64,000 bases of DNA from Halapricum desulfuricans (GTDB taxonomy: Archaea > Halobacteriota > Halobacteria > Halobacteriales > Haloarculaceae). The notes beneath the pieces were generated by a model. That model had not been told where the DNA came from and did no database searches. It was given only the letters and a program-made list of their open reading frames with translations. This document shows positions 18,219 through 27,956 of the stretch, piece after piece. The stretch spans positions 2,713,030 through 2,777,029 of the forward strand of contig NZ_CP064788.1 in assembly GCF_017094525.1 (NCBI RefSeq). Reading direction: 5' to 3'. Positions within the stretch are counted from its first letter, which is position 1, and each line of letters starts with the position of its first letter. The position numbers were made by a program, and so were the translations under genes.

Positions 18219-19771
18219 GCAATCGCGTATCTCCACGTCACGACGCCGCCGACGAGTCGTCCGACGAACCGTTCGTCTCGATCCGGAACCTCAATACCTA
18301 CTACGACAGTTCCGGGATCGTCACTTCGTCCGATCCGGTCCGCGCCGTCGACGGCGTCTCGCTGGACATCCACGAGGGCGAGACCGTCGGCCTGGTCGGC
18401 GAGTCCGGGTCCGGAAAGACGACACTCGGCCGGACGCTGCTGGGGCTTGAAGACGCCGACGCCGGGACCGTCGAAGTCGAGGGGAGGGACGTGACCGCCC
18501 TCTCCGGTGACGAGCGCCGGGAGTGGCAACAGAAGGCCGCGTTCGTCTTTCAGGACCCCGAAGAGAGCATGAACGAGCGGATAACGGTCGGCGAGATCGT
18601 CCGCGAACCGCTGGAGGTCCACGACTGGCCGACGGTCACCGTCGAGACGGTCGGTCAGTCGCTCGCGGTCGCCGGCGACGCCGTGCCCGCCGAGGGGGAC
18701 ACCCCCGATCTGTTCGTCGACGTAACGGGGAGCGACCCCGAGGTAACGGTCCGGGACCGACTGCCGCTGCGTCCCGACGACATCGCCGTCGAGCGTGACG
18801 GCGACACGGTCGCAGTCGAACTCCGAAAGCACCCGGAGGAAATCCGCCAGGACCGCGTGTTCGATCTGCTGGCGGCAGTCGGACTCAGCGAGGAGCACTA
18901 CTACCGCTATCCCCACCAGTTCTCCGGCGGACAGCGCCAGCGGATCGGCATCGCCCGCGCGCTCGCGCTCGACCCCGAATTGCTCGTGCTCGACGAGCCC
19001 GTTTCCGCGCTGGACGTGAGCGTTCAGGCCCGGATCATCAACCTCCTCGAGGAGTTGCAGGACGACCTCGGGCTGACGTACCTGTTCATCGCACACGACC
19101 TCTCGGTTGTCAGGCACATCGCCGACCGAGTCGCAGTCATGTATCTCGGAACGATCGTCGAGTCGGGACCCGCAGCGGACATTTTCACCGACCCCGAACA
19201 CCCCTACACGGTGTCGCTGCTGTCGGCCATCCCGGGAAGCGGGTCGCCGTGGGACGGCGACCGAATCACGCTCCGCGGGACGCCGCCGAGTCCTCGCGAT
19301 CCGCCGGCCGGGTGTCCGTTCGCGACGCGGTGTCCGGCGAAGATCCGACCGGACGACTGGGACATCCCGGAAGCGACATGGCGCGCACTCGACACGCTGT
19401 ATGCGGTCTTTCGCACCCGTGCCCGATCGGAAACCTCGGCAATGGACTACCTGAACCGGCTGCTCGGCCGCGAGATCGACAGCTCGGCGCTCACCGAACT
19501 CCGCTCGGAACTGATCGACACCCACGAGCTACCGGAAGACGCCCTCGAGATCGTCGAATCGGCCTTCGAGACCGCCCGACACGGCGACGACGAGGCGGCC
19601 GCAGTGGAGATTCGTGAGGCCTTCGGCTCCCGATGTGACGCCGAACATCCGGACCCCGAAGACGGACCGCGAACGAACCGGTGTCTCCGACGCGAACACC
19701 AGTACGACGACGCGCTGACGACGCTGTCGCGTCGAAGCGGTGACGACGACGCGGGCCTCGATTCGAACTAG
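18215..19771 (+). CDS. Peptide ABC transporter ATP-binding protein (DppF type) with two insertions
   Basis: Walker A (GESGSGKTT), the signature ([10 protein letters not shown]), Walker B ([15 protein letters not shown]) and the H-loop (FIAHDLS) are intact. The start is the ATG at 18215, which overlaps the previous stop. Two segments lie outside the usual fold. One is about 75 residues in the helical subdomain (about 137-212, beta-rich). The other is about 100 residues in the C-terminal domain, between CPFATRCP (about 366) and a second cysteine cluster, CDAEHP (about 473). The protein is 518 residues, compared with roughly 330-350 for bacterial DppF. It ends the operon and overlaps the convergent UDG gene by four bases. 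Confidence 0.92.
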   Translation: MSNRVSPRHDAADESSDEPFVSIRNLNTYYDSSGIVTSSDPVRAVDGVSLDIHEGETVGLVGESGSGKTTLGRTLLGLEDADAGTVEVEGRDVTALSGDERREWQQKAAFVFQDPEESMNERITVGEIVREPLEVHDWPTVTVETVGQSLAVAGDAVPAEGDTPDLFVDVTGSDPEVTVRDRLPLRPDDIAVERDGDTVAVELRKHPEEIRQDRVFDLLAAVGLSEEHYYRYPHQFSGGQRQRIGIARALALDPELLVLDEPVSALDVSVQARIINLLEELQDDLGLTYLFIAHDLSVVRHIADRVAVMYLGTIVESGPAADIFTDPEHPYTVSLLSAIPGSGSPWDGDRITLRGTPPSPRDPPAGCPFATRCPAKIRPDDWDIPEATWRALDTLYAVFRTRARSETSAMDYLNRLLGREIDSSALTELRSELIDTHELPEDALEIVESAFETARHGDDEAAAVEIREAFGSRCDAEHPDPEDGPRTNRCLRREHQYDDALTTLSRRSGDDDAGLDSN

Positions 19772-20373
19772 AACTCCCCGAGTCGCGCCTGATCGCCGCC
19801 GTCGGTGAACTCCCCGGCGCGCTCGATCGTCGCCGCGAAGGTCGCTTCCTGACTGCGGTCGTACAGCGTCGCCGCCGGATGGACCGACACGAGGACGCGT
19901 CGCGTCTCCCCGGCGACCTGCGCGTCGAACAGTTCGCCGGCCTCGCTCGTGACGGCCACGTCTCGCTCCAGCAGGTGCTCGCTGGGCACTTTCCCGAGCG
20001 TGACGATCACCTCCGGATCGACCCGATCGATCTCCGTCTCGAGGTATCCCCGGCAGTTTTCGAGTTCTTCGCTCGTCGGATCGCGGTTCTCGGGCGGGCG
20101 ACACCGCACGCAGTTGGTGATACGGACGTCCGGCCGCGCCAGTCCGGCGTCGCGCAGCGCCTCGTCGAGGACGTCACCGCTGCGACCGACGAACGGTTCG
20201 CCCTCCTGGTCTTCCTGAGCGCCCGGCGCTTCGCCGACGAACAGTAGATCCGCGTCGGTCGGGCCGACGCCGTTGACGATCCGGCTCCGCAAGTCGACGA
20301 GGCCACCACAGCGCTCGCAGTCTGTCACGCGCAACTGCTCGTCCATGCTGTCGAGTGAGGGGTCCGGAACCAT
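19768..20373 (-). CDS. Uracil-DNA glycosylase, family 4 (iron-sulfur)
   Basis: It removes uracil from DNA. Visible motifs are VGEAPGAQEDQEGEPFVGRS (active-site region), TNCVRCRPPENRDP and VHPAATL. The four cysteines that bind a 4Fe-4S cluster are in CERCGG (about 19 and 22), NCVRC and ENCRGYL. Either the ATG at 20373 or the one at 20346 (MDEQLRVTDCERC) could start it; the shorter form also retains the cluster. It ends inside the last codons of the convergent ABC gene. Confidence 0.93.
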   Translation of the reverse strand: MVPDPSLDSMDEQLRVTDCERCGGLVDLRSRIVNGVGPTDADLLFVGEAPGAQEDQEGEPFVGRSGDVLDEALRDAGLARPDVRITNCVRCRPPENRDPTSEELENCRGYLETEIDRVDPEVIVTLGKVPSEHLLERDVAVTSEAGELFDAQVAGETRRVLVSVHPAATLYDRSQEATFAATIERAGEFTDGGDQARLGEF

Positions 20374-20379
20374 TAACGC

Positions 20380-20937
20380 TCACAATTCCCGCCGGAACGC
20401 CGCGGCGGCTCTGGCCGCCGCCCGGGCGACTCGCAACGGCTCGGGCCGGCCGCCCTCCGGTGTGAACGCCCGGACGATTCGGTCGGCCTCCGACCCCGAA
20501 CACCCGACGGCCCGGACGTAGACGGTCTCACCGTCGAGATCGACCACCCGCCGCGGTGGCTGGTCGCGATAGGTCTCCAGCCGGCGTGCGAGCGTCTCAC
20601 CGTCGAAGGCGTCCCGCAGGGCCGGCTCCAGCCCCTCGCTGTCCTCGAAGGAGACGGACAGCACCGGCCGATCGACCGCCTCGGCGATCGCATGCAGGTC
20701 AAGCAGGTTGTACCAGGCCGGGGCGATCCCGGCCAGCAGGACGTACCGGACGTCCGGGCGATCGAGCCGGTCGAACAGTTCGATCACCGACGGGGTCGCG
20801 TCGCTGCCGCCGACCGTACACTGCCCGAAAACGAAGCCGTCGACGACGCGATCGGCACGCACGACCGCGCCGGCGAGCGTGCTCGTCGCCCCGCGATAGG
20901 ACTCGGCCACGCCGAGGGCCCGAACCCCCGACTTCAT
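20380..20937 (-). CDS. DUF99 (UPF0215) family protein, endonuclease V-like
   Basis: The 185 residues match the archaeal DUF99 family, which shares a fold with endonuclease V: RALGVAESYRGATSTLAGAV at the N-terminus, DVRYVLLAGIAPAWYNLLDL in the middle and LSVSFEDSEGLEPALRDAF after it. It lies 6 bp upstream of the UDG gene on the same strand, so a DNA-repair role is plausible but unproven. A family I repeat ends 8 bp before its start codon, so its promoter must lie in or beyond that repeat. Confidence 0.85.
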   Translation of the reverse strand: MKSGVRALGVAESYRGATSTLAGAVVRADRVVDGFVFGQCTVGGSDATPSVIELFDRLDRPDVRYVLLAGIAPAWYNLLDLHAIAEAVDRPVLSVSFEDSEGLEPALRDAFDGETLARRLETYRDQPPRRVVDLDGETVYVRAVGCSGSEADRIVRAFTPEGGRPEPLRVARAAARAAAAFRREL

Positions 20938-20945
20938 GGCGATTC

Positions 20946-21019
20946 ATACTGCCGGCTGTACGTTCGTAAAGATATTCGCAGGGTGGCGAATTCCTTCAGT
21001 TTGTTACAGCCGGCAGTAT
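20946..21019. repeat. Family I inverted-repeat element, copy A (74 bp with AT ends)
   Basis: AT-ACTGCCGGCTGTA at the left and TACAGCCGGCAGT-AT at the right are inverted. The interior TTCGTAAAGATATTCGC...GGTGGCGAATTCCTTCAG is shared with copies B, C and D. Copy A matches the complement of copy B at 68 of 70 positions. One arm of the central stem is shortened by a few bases compared with C and D. It lies between the DUF99 start and the end of the DUF5786 gene. Confidence 0.85.
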
Positions 21020-21048
21020 CAGAGACGGTTCGATCGGATCCGGCCACG

Positions 21049-21228
21049 TCAGGTGTTCTCCTTGATGTCCGAGAGGCGGTCGATCAGTTCGTCGTTCGAG
21101 GCCGTGAACTCGAACTCGACATCGCCGTCGTGGGCGTTCTGATCGGCAGAAACGCCGCCGTCGTCATCGAGGTCCGTGTCGTACTCCTGGTTCTCCTGTT
21201 CGGATTCGTCGTAGCTCCCGAACCCCAT
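21049..21228 (-). CDS. DUF5786 family small acidic protein
   Basis: The 59-residue product begins MGFGSYDESEQENQEYDTDL and ends DELIDRLSDIKENT, the pattern of the haloarchaeal DUF5786 family. It is very acidic and has no membrane segment. The function is unknown. The ATG is at 21228 and the TGA at 21049-21051. Being short, it is easily missed. It stands alone, with the BrkB-like gene starting 145 bp away in the opposite direction. Confidence 0.85.
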   Translation of the reverse strand: MGFGSYDESEQENQEYDTDLDDDGGVSADQNAHDGDVEFEFTASNDELIDRLSDIKENT

Positions 21229-21373
21229 GTTCGTCTAGACGTGTGGGTCGGAATCCAAAAAATGTCGCTGAAAATTACCATCGGGTGGTCCGCGGAACAA
21301 TACGGCGATTTTCCGGGACGTTTCGACGGGGCGATCCCCATCATATTTGTTTCCGACCCACACATAGAGGACC

Positions 21374-22603
21374 GTGAACGAACGGGCAACGCGGGCGCTA
21401 TCGGTCGGGCGGACGCTACTGGGAGTTGTACGTCGGTCGCCGCTGACGCTGTTGGCCGCGGCGATCGCTTACTACGCGTTCGTTTCGCTGCTTCCACTGT
21501 CGTTGCTGGCGCTGTCGATCGCCTCGGCGCTCGGCGGGGACGCGCTGGCCGAGACAGTCGTCGCCCAACTGGGCGACGTCCTCACTCCGAGCGGCGAAGA
21601 ACTGGTCCGGTCAGCGCTGACGACCGCTCGTGGACGCGGCGGCGCGACCGCGATCGGGGTCGCCGTCCTGCTGTGGGGCGGACTCAAGTTCTTTCGGGGC
21701 CTGGATATCGCCTTTTCGATGATCTACGGCACTCAGCGGCAAGTGACGCTGTTCACGCAGTTCCGGAACGCCATCACGGCGCTGTTCGCTGTCGGCGTCG
21801 CCGTCGGCGCGGTCGTACTCGCGGCCGCGCTCGCCGGTCTGGTCGGCGTCTCGGCCCCGACGGTAATCGCGCTCCCGGTCGTCCTGACGGCCGCGTTCCT
21901 GCCGCTGTACGTGATCTTTCCGGACGTCGACCTGCGCGTCCGCGAGGCGCTGCCCGGCGCTGCGTTCGCGGCCGTCGGCTGGACCGCTCTCAGTGCCGTG
22001 TTCCAGGTGTACGCCGCCAGTACGGGCGGATCGGCGCTGTACGGCGTCCTCGGCGCGGTCCTGCTGCTCGTGACGTGGTTCTACGTCGGCGGCCTCCTGT
22101 TGCTTGTCGGGGCGGTGCTCAACGGCGTCCTCGCCGGCGATGTCGAGGCCGTCGAAGACCGGCAACTACAACAGGGTGCGCACCGAGACACCGAACAACG
22201 AATGAGCGACTCGGGGGCCGACGACGCCGACGGTGGCACCGGCGAGTCCAGACAGCGCGAGGACCGCGATCTGCAGGCCGAACTCGAGGAGTTGCAGACC
22301 CGGATCGACGAGCGGACGCTCCATCGCGACGAGATCGAGCGCGATCTCAAACGCTACGTCCGCAAGCGTGTCCGGCGTGGCCACGCCACCGGCTGGGGCC
22401 CGTATCTCGTGCTCCTGTACGGCACGGTGATGACGCTCGGTGCGTTCTATTTCCTGTCGGGCTGGATCGCGTTCCTCTCGATGATCGTGATCTGGCTGTC
22501 GACGCTCGGGCTGTACGCGCTGATGCTGCTGGTCGGCGTCACCGTCAGTGCTGCCGGACTGCCCGGAGCGCTACTCGATAAAGCGCGGGACTTCCGTCGC
22601 TGA
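21374..22603 (+). CDS. YihY/BrkB-like membrane protein with C-terminal membrane extension
   Basis: The first ~265 residues are a YihY/BrkB (UPF0761) domain: RRSPLTLLAAAIAYYAFVSL, WGGLKFFRGLDIAFSMIYGT and LLVTWFYVGGLLLLVGAVLN, with six likely membrane helices. An acidic linker and a coiled coil (DLQAELEELQTRIDERTLHR) follow. The protein then ends in a separate two-helix membrane unit (about 335-395). The start is a GTG at 21374. An ATG at 22202 could also start the second part alone. The family's substrate is not established; it was long misnamed RNase BN. Confidence 0.85.
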   Translation: MNERATRALSVGRTLLGVVRRSPLTLLAAAIAYYAFVSLLPLSLLALSIASALGGDALAETVVAQLGDVLTPSGEELVRSALTTARGRGGATAIGVAVLLWGGLKFFRGLDIAFSMIYGTQRQVTLFTQFRNAITALFAVGVAVGAVVLAAALAGLVGVSAPTVIALPVVLTAAFLPLYVIFPDVDLRVREALPGAAFAAVGWTALSAVFQVYAASTGGSALYGVLGAVLLLVTWFYVGGLLLLVGAVLNGVLAGDVEAVEDRQLQQGAHRDTEQRMSDSGADDADGGTGESRQREDRDLQAELEELQTRIDERTLHRDEIERDLKRYVRKRVRRGHATGWGPYLVLLYGTVMTLGAFYFLSGWIAFLSMIVIWLSTLGLYALMLLVGVTVSAAGLPGALLDKARDFRR

Positions 22604-22605
22604 CG

Positions 22606-23508
22606 ATGCGGGGGATCGGACTCCCGTCGCTACTGGCGGAACTGTTCGGTCCGCTCGTCGTCGTCTTCGCACTGCTCACCCAGCTCGGTGACACCTGGTT
22701 TCTCTTCGCGCTCGTCGTGTCGAGCTACTGGTTCGGGCCGCACACGCCCCGGATAGGCGACGGACTCGACCGTCGTCGTGGCGCCATAGTCGTCGGGCTG
22801 TTGTTGCTGGCGTTCGTGCTCGTCTATACGACCAAGCCGCTGTTCGGCTTGCCGCGCCCGCCTGGTGCGGCGGTTCCCCCTCGCGGCGACCTCGTTCCCG
22901 ACGCACTGGCCGGCGTCTACGAGTGGCTCTCGACGTCGAGCGGCTTCGGGTTCCCGAGCGGACACGCCACGGGATCGACGCTGGTCTACGGCGGACTCGC
23001 CTGGGCCGTCCGGATCGGCTCCCCTCGACGCCGGGCAGTGATCGCGGCCGTCCTGATCACCGTCGTCTCGCTGTCGCGACTCGCGCTGGGAGTGCACTAC
23101 CTCGTCGACGTGCTCGCGGGGACGGCGCTGGCGCTGACGGGGCTTGCGGTCGCGATTCGACTCGCGACGCCCCGTCGAGTCTTCGGGCTCGCGGCGGCCG
23201 TCGGATTCATCGGACTGACCGCCGTCGGTCCGACCCCGGATCTCCTCGCGAGCACGGCCATGGCAGTCGGCGCGACGGTCGTCTGGACCGGGTTCGGTGA
23301 CGAACTCCTCGCGACGCCCTCACGAGCGGGCGCGCTCGCGACGGCCGGCGTCGGCGCTGTCGTCGCCGTCCTGGGTGGGGGGCTTGCGCTCCTGGTCCGG
23401 ACGGGCCCCCTTCTGAGCGGGGGCGGAGCGCTGCTGGTCGGCGCGGGAATCGTCGCGATGCCGCTGGTCGGCGACCGCGTCGCGAAAACGGTCGCTGCGC
23501 AGAACTAG
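22606..23508 (+). CDS. PAP2-family membrane phosphatase
   Basis: The three phosphatase motifs are present in a six-helix membrane protein: [19 protein letters not shown] and [16 protein letters not shown]. It probably removes phosphate from a lipid or an isoprenoid pyrophosphate on the outer membrane face. It starts two bases after the BrkB-like gene and so is part of the same transcript. It ends overlapping the convergent glnA stop. Confidence 0.9.
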   Translation: MRGIGLPSLLAELFGPLVVVFALLTQLGDTWFLFALVVSSYWFGPHTPRIGDGLDRRRGAIVVGLLLLAFVLVYTTKPLFGLPRPPGAAVPPRGDLVPDALAGVYEWLSTSSGFGFPSGHATGSTLVYGGLAWAVRIGSPRRRAVIAAVLITVVSLSRLALGVHYLVDVLAGTALALTGLAVAIRLATPRRVFGLAAAVGFIGLTAVGPTPDLLASTAMAVGATVVWTGFGDELLATPSRAGALATAGVGAVVAVLGGGLALLVRTGPLLSGGGALLVGAGIVAMPLVGDRVAKTVAAQN

Positions 23509-24863
23509 AACGTCTCCAGGTAGCGGTCGACCTCCCACTCGGAGACGTCCACGAGGTAGTCCTGAAACTCCGAGCGCTTGGCCTCGACGAACTTCTCTCC
23601 GATGTGCGGGCCGAGCGCCTCGAGCACGACGTCGTCGTCTTCGAGCGCGTCGATCGCCTCGCCGAGGTTGGTCGGCAGCGTGTCGATGCCGTACTCCTCG
23701 CGTTTCTGCTCGTCGAACTCGTAGATGTTCTCCCGGACCGGGTCGGGGCAGTCGAGGTCGCTCTCGATCCCGTCGAGCCCGGCGTGGATGAGCGCCGCAA
23801 AGGCGAGATAGGGGTTGCACGACGGGTCGGGGAAGCGAGCCTCGATCCGGCTGGCGGCCGGGACGCGAGCGGCAGGTTTGCGGATCAGCGCCGAGCGGTT
23901 GCGGTCGCTCCAGGCGACGTACACCGGTGCCTCGTAGCCGGGTACCAAGCGCTTGTAGCTGTTGACCGTCGGGTTGGTGACCGCGGCGAGCGCGGGCGCG
24001 TGTTCCAGCACGCCGGCGATGAAGCTGTGGGCCGTCTCGCTGAGGTTGAACTCGTCGTCCTCGTCGTGGAAGGCGTTTTCGCCGTCCTCGAACAGCGAGA
24101 TGTGGGTGTGCATGCCCGAGCCGTTGATCCGCGGGATCGGCTTGGGCATGAACGTCGCGTGCAGGTCGTGCTCGGCGGCGATCGCTCGAACGACCGCCCG
24201 GAAGGTCGCGACGTTGTCGGCGGTCGACAGTGCGTCGTCGTAGGTGAAGTTGATCTCGTGCTGGCCTCGCGCGACCTCGTGGTGGCTGGCCTCGATGTCG
24301 AAGCCCATGTCCTCCAGCCCGTAGATGATGTCCCGGCGGACGTCGCTGGCGAGGTCTTTCGGCGCGAGGTCGAAGTATCCCCCGGCGTCGCTGGTCTCCG
24401 TCGTCGCCCGCCCTTTCTCGTCTTCCTCGAACAGGAAGAACTCGGGTTCGGGCGCAGCGTTGACCGTGTAACCCATCTCCGCGGCCCGGTCGAGCGCGTC
24501 TTTCAGCACGCCGCGCGGGTCGCCGACGAACGGTTCGCCGGTCGAGGTATCGTGGACGTCACAGATGAGCCGCGCGCTGTTGCCGCCGTCGATCTCGTCG
24601 CGACTGCGCCACGGGAGAATCGAGAACGTCGACGGGTCCGGAACCAGTCGCATGTCCGATTCCTGGATCCGCACGTAGCCTTCGATCGAGGAGCCGTCGA
24701 AGTAGATCCCCTCGGTAAACGCCTTCTCGGCCTGATCGGCCGGGATCGAGACGTTCTTGACCGTCCCCAGAATGTCCGTGAACTGCAACCGCAGGAAATC
24801 CACGTTCTTTTCCTCGATTTCGTCGAGGACCGCCTGTTCCTCCGTTGTGAGTTCGCCTGTCAT
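23505..24863 (-). CDS. glnA: Glutamine synthetase, type I
   Basis: It makes glutamine from glutamate, ammonia and ATP. The 452-residue length is normal. Motifs are [17 protein letters not shown] (beta-grasp), [15 protein letters not shown] and [12 protein letters not shown] (metal and ATP binding), [17 protein letters not shown] and [20 protein letters not shown]. It is transcribed away from an Lrp regulator that shares its upstream region, an arrangement known from other haloarchaea in which Lrp responds to amino acids and influences glnA. Confidence 0.97.
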   Translation of the reverse strand: MTGELTTEEQAVLDEIEEKNVDFLRLQFTDILGTVKNVSIPADQAEKAFTEGIYFDGSSIEGYVRIQESDMRLVPDPSTFSILPWRSRDEIDGGNSARLICDVHDTSTGEPFVGDPRGVLKDALDRAAEMGYTVNAAPEPEFFLFEEDEKGRATTETSDAGGYFDLAPKDLASDVRRDIIYGLEDMGFDIEASHHEVARGQHEINFTYDDALSTADNVATFRAVVRAIAAEHDLHATFMPKPIPRINGSGMHTHISLFEDGENAFHDEDDEFNLSETAHSFIAGVLEHAPALAAVTNPTVNSYKRLVPGYEAPVYVAWSDRNRSALIRKPAARVPAASRIEARFPDPSCNPYLAFAALIHAGLDGIESDLDCPDPVRENIYEFDEQKREEYGIDTLPTNLGEAIDALEDDDVVLEALGPHIGEKFVEAKRSEFQDYLVDVSEWEVDRYLETF

Positions 24864-24991
24864 TGTGATCTACAGGTGTGAGATATGGGGCTGGTATAAA
24901 AACCCTGCTGCTTTGCGCAATTCTGGTCGAACCACGAGCCAGAAACCCATATTCGTAAAATTCTAATGGGCCGGTTGCGAGTAGCGCTAGT
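24864..24991. promoter_or_regulatory. Divergent glnA / lrp promoter region
   Basis: This 128-bp gap serves both genes. For glnA the complement of 24893-24902 reads TTTTTATACC, a good archaeal TATA box about 30 bp from the expected transcription start. On the plus strand an AT-rich run (TATTCGTAAAATTCTAA, about 24950-24966) is a TATA candidate for lrp. An Lrp-type regulator often binds such shared regions. Confidence 0.6.
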
Positions 24992-25447
24992 ATGACGTAC
25001 GAAAATCTGGATCGGAAACTAGTGAATGCGCTTCTGGGTGACGGGCGGGCGAGTCTCCGGAGTCTCGCCGACGACCTGAACGTCTCGGTAACGACCGTCT
25101 CGAACCACCTCTCGACGCTCGAAGACGAGGGGATCATTCAGGGGTACACGCCGAAAGTCGATTACGACAAACTGGGCTACGACGTGACAGCGATCGTTCA
25201 GTTGAAAGTCGAAGGGAGTGCGCTCCCGGAAGTGACAGAGACGCTCCGCCAGCACGATCAGATGATGAGCGTCTACGAGGTCACCGGCGATTACGACGTC
25301 ATCGCCGTCGGGAAGTTCCTCGACACCGACGACATGAACGACCAGATCAAGGGTCTGCTGACCGACCCCGAAATCAACGAGTCGAACACGAGCGTCGTGC
25401 TCAACGCCGCGAAGGAACACGAACAGTTCGACCTGGATACCGAGTGA
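24992..25447 (+). CDS. lrp: Lrp/AsnC family transcriptional regulator
   Basis: An N-terminal winged helix-turn-helix (about residues 1-50: [20 protein letters not shown]) is followed by a hinge and an AsnC ligand-binding (RAM) domain with [16 protein letters not shown] and [11 protein letters not shown]. The 151-residue length is typical. Its position back to back with glnA supports a role in nitrogen or amino acid control. Confidence 0.93.
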   Translation: MTYENLDRKLVNALLGDGRASLRSLADDLNVSVTTVSNHLSTLEDEGIIQGYTPKVDYDKLGYDVTAIVQLKVEGSALPEVTETLRQHDQMMSVYEVTGDYDVIAVGKFLDTDDMNDQIKGLLTDPEINESNTSVVLNAAKEHEQFDLDTE

Positions 25448-25572
25448 GAGGAGGCCGCTGTGACGATTTGCCGCTCCGCCCGGACGTCGTCGATAGCGTC
25501 CGCTCCGCCGATCGGATCGGTCGGCTGGCAGAATGGGGAACCTTCATGATCGTCGGCGAACCATGCAGTCGT

Positions 25573-26730
25573 ATGTTGCCCGGGGATGACGGGGGTGTCG
25601 TTCCGCAGATCGACGCCGTCACGTCGCTGCTCGGGGAACGCCCAGCAGTAGCAGTCGGTGCTGTCCTCGTCGTCGCACTCGTCGTCGGCTGGGCGCTGTT
25701 CTCTCGTCGGGGACGGTCGCCGGCGACTCGCTTCCGGCGCGTGCTGGACGACCACGACGAGGTCGCGATCCTGCTCCATCCGGACCCCGACCCGGACGCG
25801 ATGGCCTCGGCGATGGGGGTCCAGTCGCTCGCGCAGGCGGTCGAGACGGACGCGACGATCCACTATCCGGGACAGATCCGCCGGCCGGAGAACCGCGCGT
25901 TCGAGACCGTTCTCGAGCAGGACTTCGAGCACGTCGAGACGGTCGGCGACCTCGAGACGGAGGCCGTCGTGCTGGTCGACCACAACGAACCGCGGGGGTT
26001 CCAGGGTTCGGAGGGCGTCGACCCGGTCGCCGTCGTCGACCACCATCCCGGCGAGGGGACGGGCGAGGCGTTCACCGACGTCCGTTCCGAGTACGGGGCG
26101 TGTGCGACGATCATCGCCGAGTATCTGCAGGAACTCGGCTGGGTACCGATCGATGCGGAGGACGGGCCGACGATCCCGGACGCGCTCGCGACCGGGCTCC
26201 TCTATGGCATCCAGTCCGATACGAAGTATCTGACGAACGGCTGTGCTCCGGCGGAGTTCGACGCTGCCGGGTTCCTCTATCGGGGCATCGACGAGGAACT
26301 GCTCAATCGGGTCGCCAATCCGGGGGTCGACGCAGAGGTGCTCGAGGTCAAGGCGCGGGCGATCACGTCCCGCGAGGTCCGTAACGCCTTCGCCGTCAGC
26401 GACGTCGAGGCGGTGAGCAACGTGGACGCGGTCCCGGAGGCGGCGGACGAACTCCTCCGACTGGCGGGCGTGACAGCAGTCGTCATCATCGGCCGACGCG
26501 ACGAGACGCTCCACCTCTCCGGACGTTCGCGAGACGACCGCGTGCACATGGGCAAGGCGCTGAAAACCGCCGTCGAGGACATCCCGATGGCCCAGGCCGG
26601 CGGCCACGCCCGCATGGGCGGCGGCCAGCTCTCGATCGAGCACATGGAGGGGATCGGGCCCGGGGACGGACTCTCTGTCGAGGAGTTGCGCGATCGCCTG
26701 TTCGAGGCCATGACCGGCGAGTTGCAGTGA
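25573..26730 (+). CDS. DHH-family phosphoesterase with N-terminal membrane helix
   Basis: One membrane helix (AVAVGAVLVVALVVGWALF) anchors a cytoplasmic DHH domain with LHPDPDPDAMASAMG, VLVDHNEPRG and the hallmark VVDHHPGEGTG. A DHHA1-type domain with HLSGRSRDDRVHMGKAL and GGHARMGGGQL follows. I chose the ATG at 25573; the frame is open further upstream and an ATG at 25546 is an alternative. Relatives include RecJ-like nucleases, nanoRNases and cyclic dinucleotide phosphodiesterases. The membrane anchor recalls GdpP-like enzymes, but I see no PAS or GGDEF domain. Confidence 0.88.
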   Translation: MLPGDDGGVVPQIDAVTSLLGERPAVAVGAVLVVALVVGWALFSRRGRSPATRFRRVLDDHDEVAILLHPDPDPDAMASAMGVQSLAQAVETDATIHYPGQIRRPENRAFETVLEQDFEHVETVGDLETEAVVLVDHNEPRGFQGSEGVDPVAVVDHHPGEGTGEAFTDVRSEYGACATIIAEYLQELGWVPIDAEDGPTIPDALATGLLYGIQSDTKYLTNGCAPAEFDAAGFLYRGIDEELLNRVANPGVDAEVLEVKARAITSREVRNAFAVSDVEAVSNVDAVPEAADELLRLAGVTAVVIIGRRDETLHLSGRSRDDRVHMGKALKTAVEDIPMAQAGGHARMGGGQLSIEHMEGIGPGDGLSVEELRDRLFEAMTGELQ

Positions 26731-26800
26731 CCGCGACGCGCGTCGGTTCGGAAACCGCCGCCACCACGCGACTTTTGGGCGTTCCCGCCCAACCGCGTCC

Positions 26801-27877
26801 ATGGCGACCTACGAGGGGACCTGGGCCTACCGCGACCGCTTTCATGAGACGTTCGCCCGGACGTACTTCCGGCCGTTCGGCGACCTCGCCGTCTCCTCGA
26901 TCGGGGTCGGCACGTACCTCGGCGACCCGACCGACGAGGTCGATGCGTCCTACCGGGCGGCGATCGTCGAAGCGCTCGAGTCCGGAATCAACGTCCTCGA
27001 CACGGCGATCAACTACCGCCACCAGCGCAGCGAACGGGTCGTCGGCCGGGCGATCGATGAGAGCGAAATCGACCGCGAGAGCGTCTTCCTGGCCACTAAG
27101 GGCGGGTTCCTGCCGTTCGACGGGGCTCGACCGGACGATCCCGGCCGGTACGTCTCCGAGGAGTTCGTCGCGCCCGGGATTGTCGACCGCAAGGATCTGG
27201 TCGCGGGCCAGCACTGCATCGCGCCCGCCTACATCGACGACCAGCTCGACCGCTCGCTCGACAACCTCGGCGCGGATCACCTCGACCTGTACTACCTCCA
27301 CAATCCCGAGACGCAACTCCGGGAGCGATCCCGCGAGGCGGTCTACGACCAGCTCGAGGCGACCTTCGAACGCCTCGAACGCCGGGTCGAAGCCGGCGAC
27401 ATCGGCGCCTACGGCGTCGCGACCTGGGACGGGTTTCGCGTGCCCGCCGGCGACCCGAGCCACCTGTCGCTTCCCGAAGTGCTCGGTCGCGCCGAGCGTG
27501 CGGCCGCGGCGGTCGGGGCCGACGCACATCACTTCTCCGCCGTCCAGTTGCCGTTCAACGTCTCGATGGCCGACGCGTTCACGACCGCGGCCCACGACGG
27601 CCGGACCGCGCTGACGGTCGCGAGCGAGCACGACCTGCACGTCTTCGCCAGCGCGAGTCTCATGCAGGGGGAACTGGCCCGGGAGATGCCAGATCGGGTC
27701 GAGGCCGAACTCGCCGGCGAGACGCGCGCACAGCGGGCGATCAACTTCGCACGGAGCGCCCCCGCCGTGACGAGCGCGCTGGTCGGGATGGGGTCGCCCG
27801 AGCACGTCGAGGAGAACGTCGCCGCCGGGACGTTCGAGCCGATGGGCGCGAACGCCTTCGACGCGGTCTTCGAGTGA
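26801..27877 (+). CDS. Aldo/keto reductase
   Basis: The reductase motifs are present: SSIGVGTYLGDPTDEVDAS, the GINVLDTAINYRHQRSER segment with the catalytic Asp and Tyr, HLDLYYLHNPETQL and, near the end, a cofactor-loop region RSAPAVTSALVGMGSPEHV. It should reduce carbonyls using NADPH in the cytoplasm. It is 358 residues long and has no operon partner. The substrate cannot be told from sequence. Confidence 0.9.
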   Translation: MATYEGTWAYRDRFHETFARTYFRPFGDLAVSSIGVGTYLGDPTDEVDASYRAAIVEALESGINVLDTAINYRHQRSERVVGRAIDESEIDRESVFLATKGGFLPFDGARPDDPGRYVSEEFVAPGIVDRKDLVAGQHCIAPAYIDDQLDRSLDNLGADHLDLYYLHNPETQLRERSREAVYDQLEATFERLERRVEAGDIGAYGVATWDGFRVPAGDPSHLSLPEVLGRAERAAAAVGADAHHFSAVQLPFNVSMADAFTTAAHDGRTALTVASEHDLHVFASASLMQGELAREMPDRVEAELAGETRAQRAINFARSAPAVTSALVGMGSPEHVEENVAAGTFEPMGANAFDAVFE

Positions 27878-27956
27878 CACCGGTCTGACTGGCTGCCCGC
27901 TGCAGTGTGACCTCTCCGTCCGGAACGTTCGTGTCGGAACGGGGCGTAGTCCGCCC

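Noticed and set aside
16944-19525. Long minus-strand frames opposite the peptide ABC ATPase genes
   Set aside because: Both are antisense to genes with complete Walker motifs and are explained by codon bias.
20692-22581. 629-residue plus-strand frame spanning DUF99, DUF5786 and the BrkB-like gene
   Set aside because: It runs through three genes with clear family marks and a repeat; the translation is Arg-rich and unlike a haloarchaeal protein.
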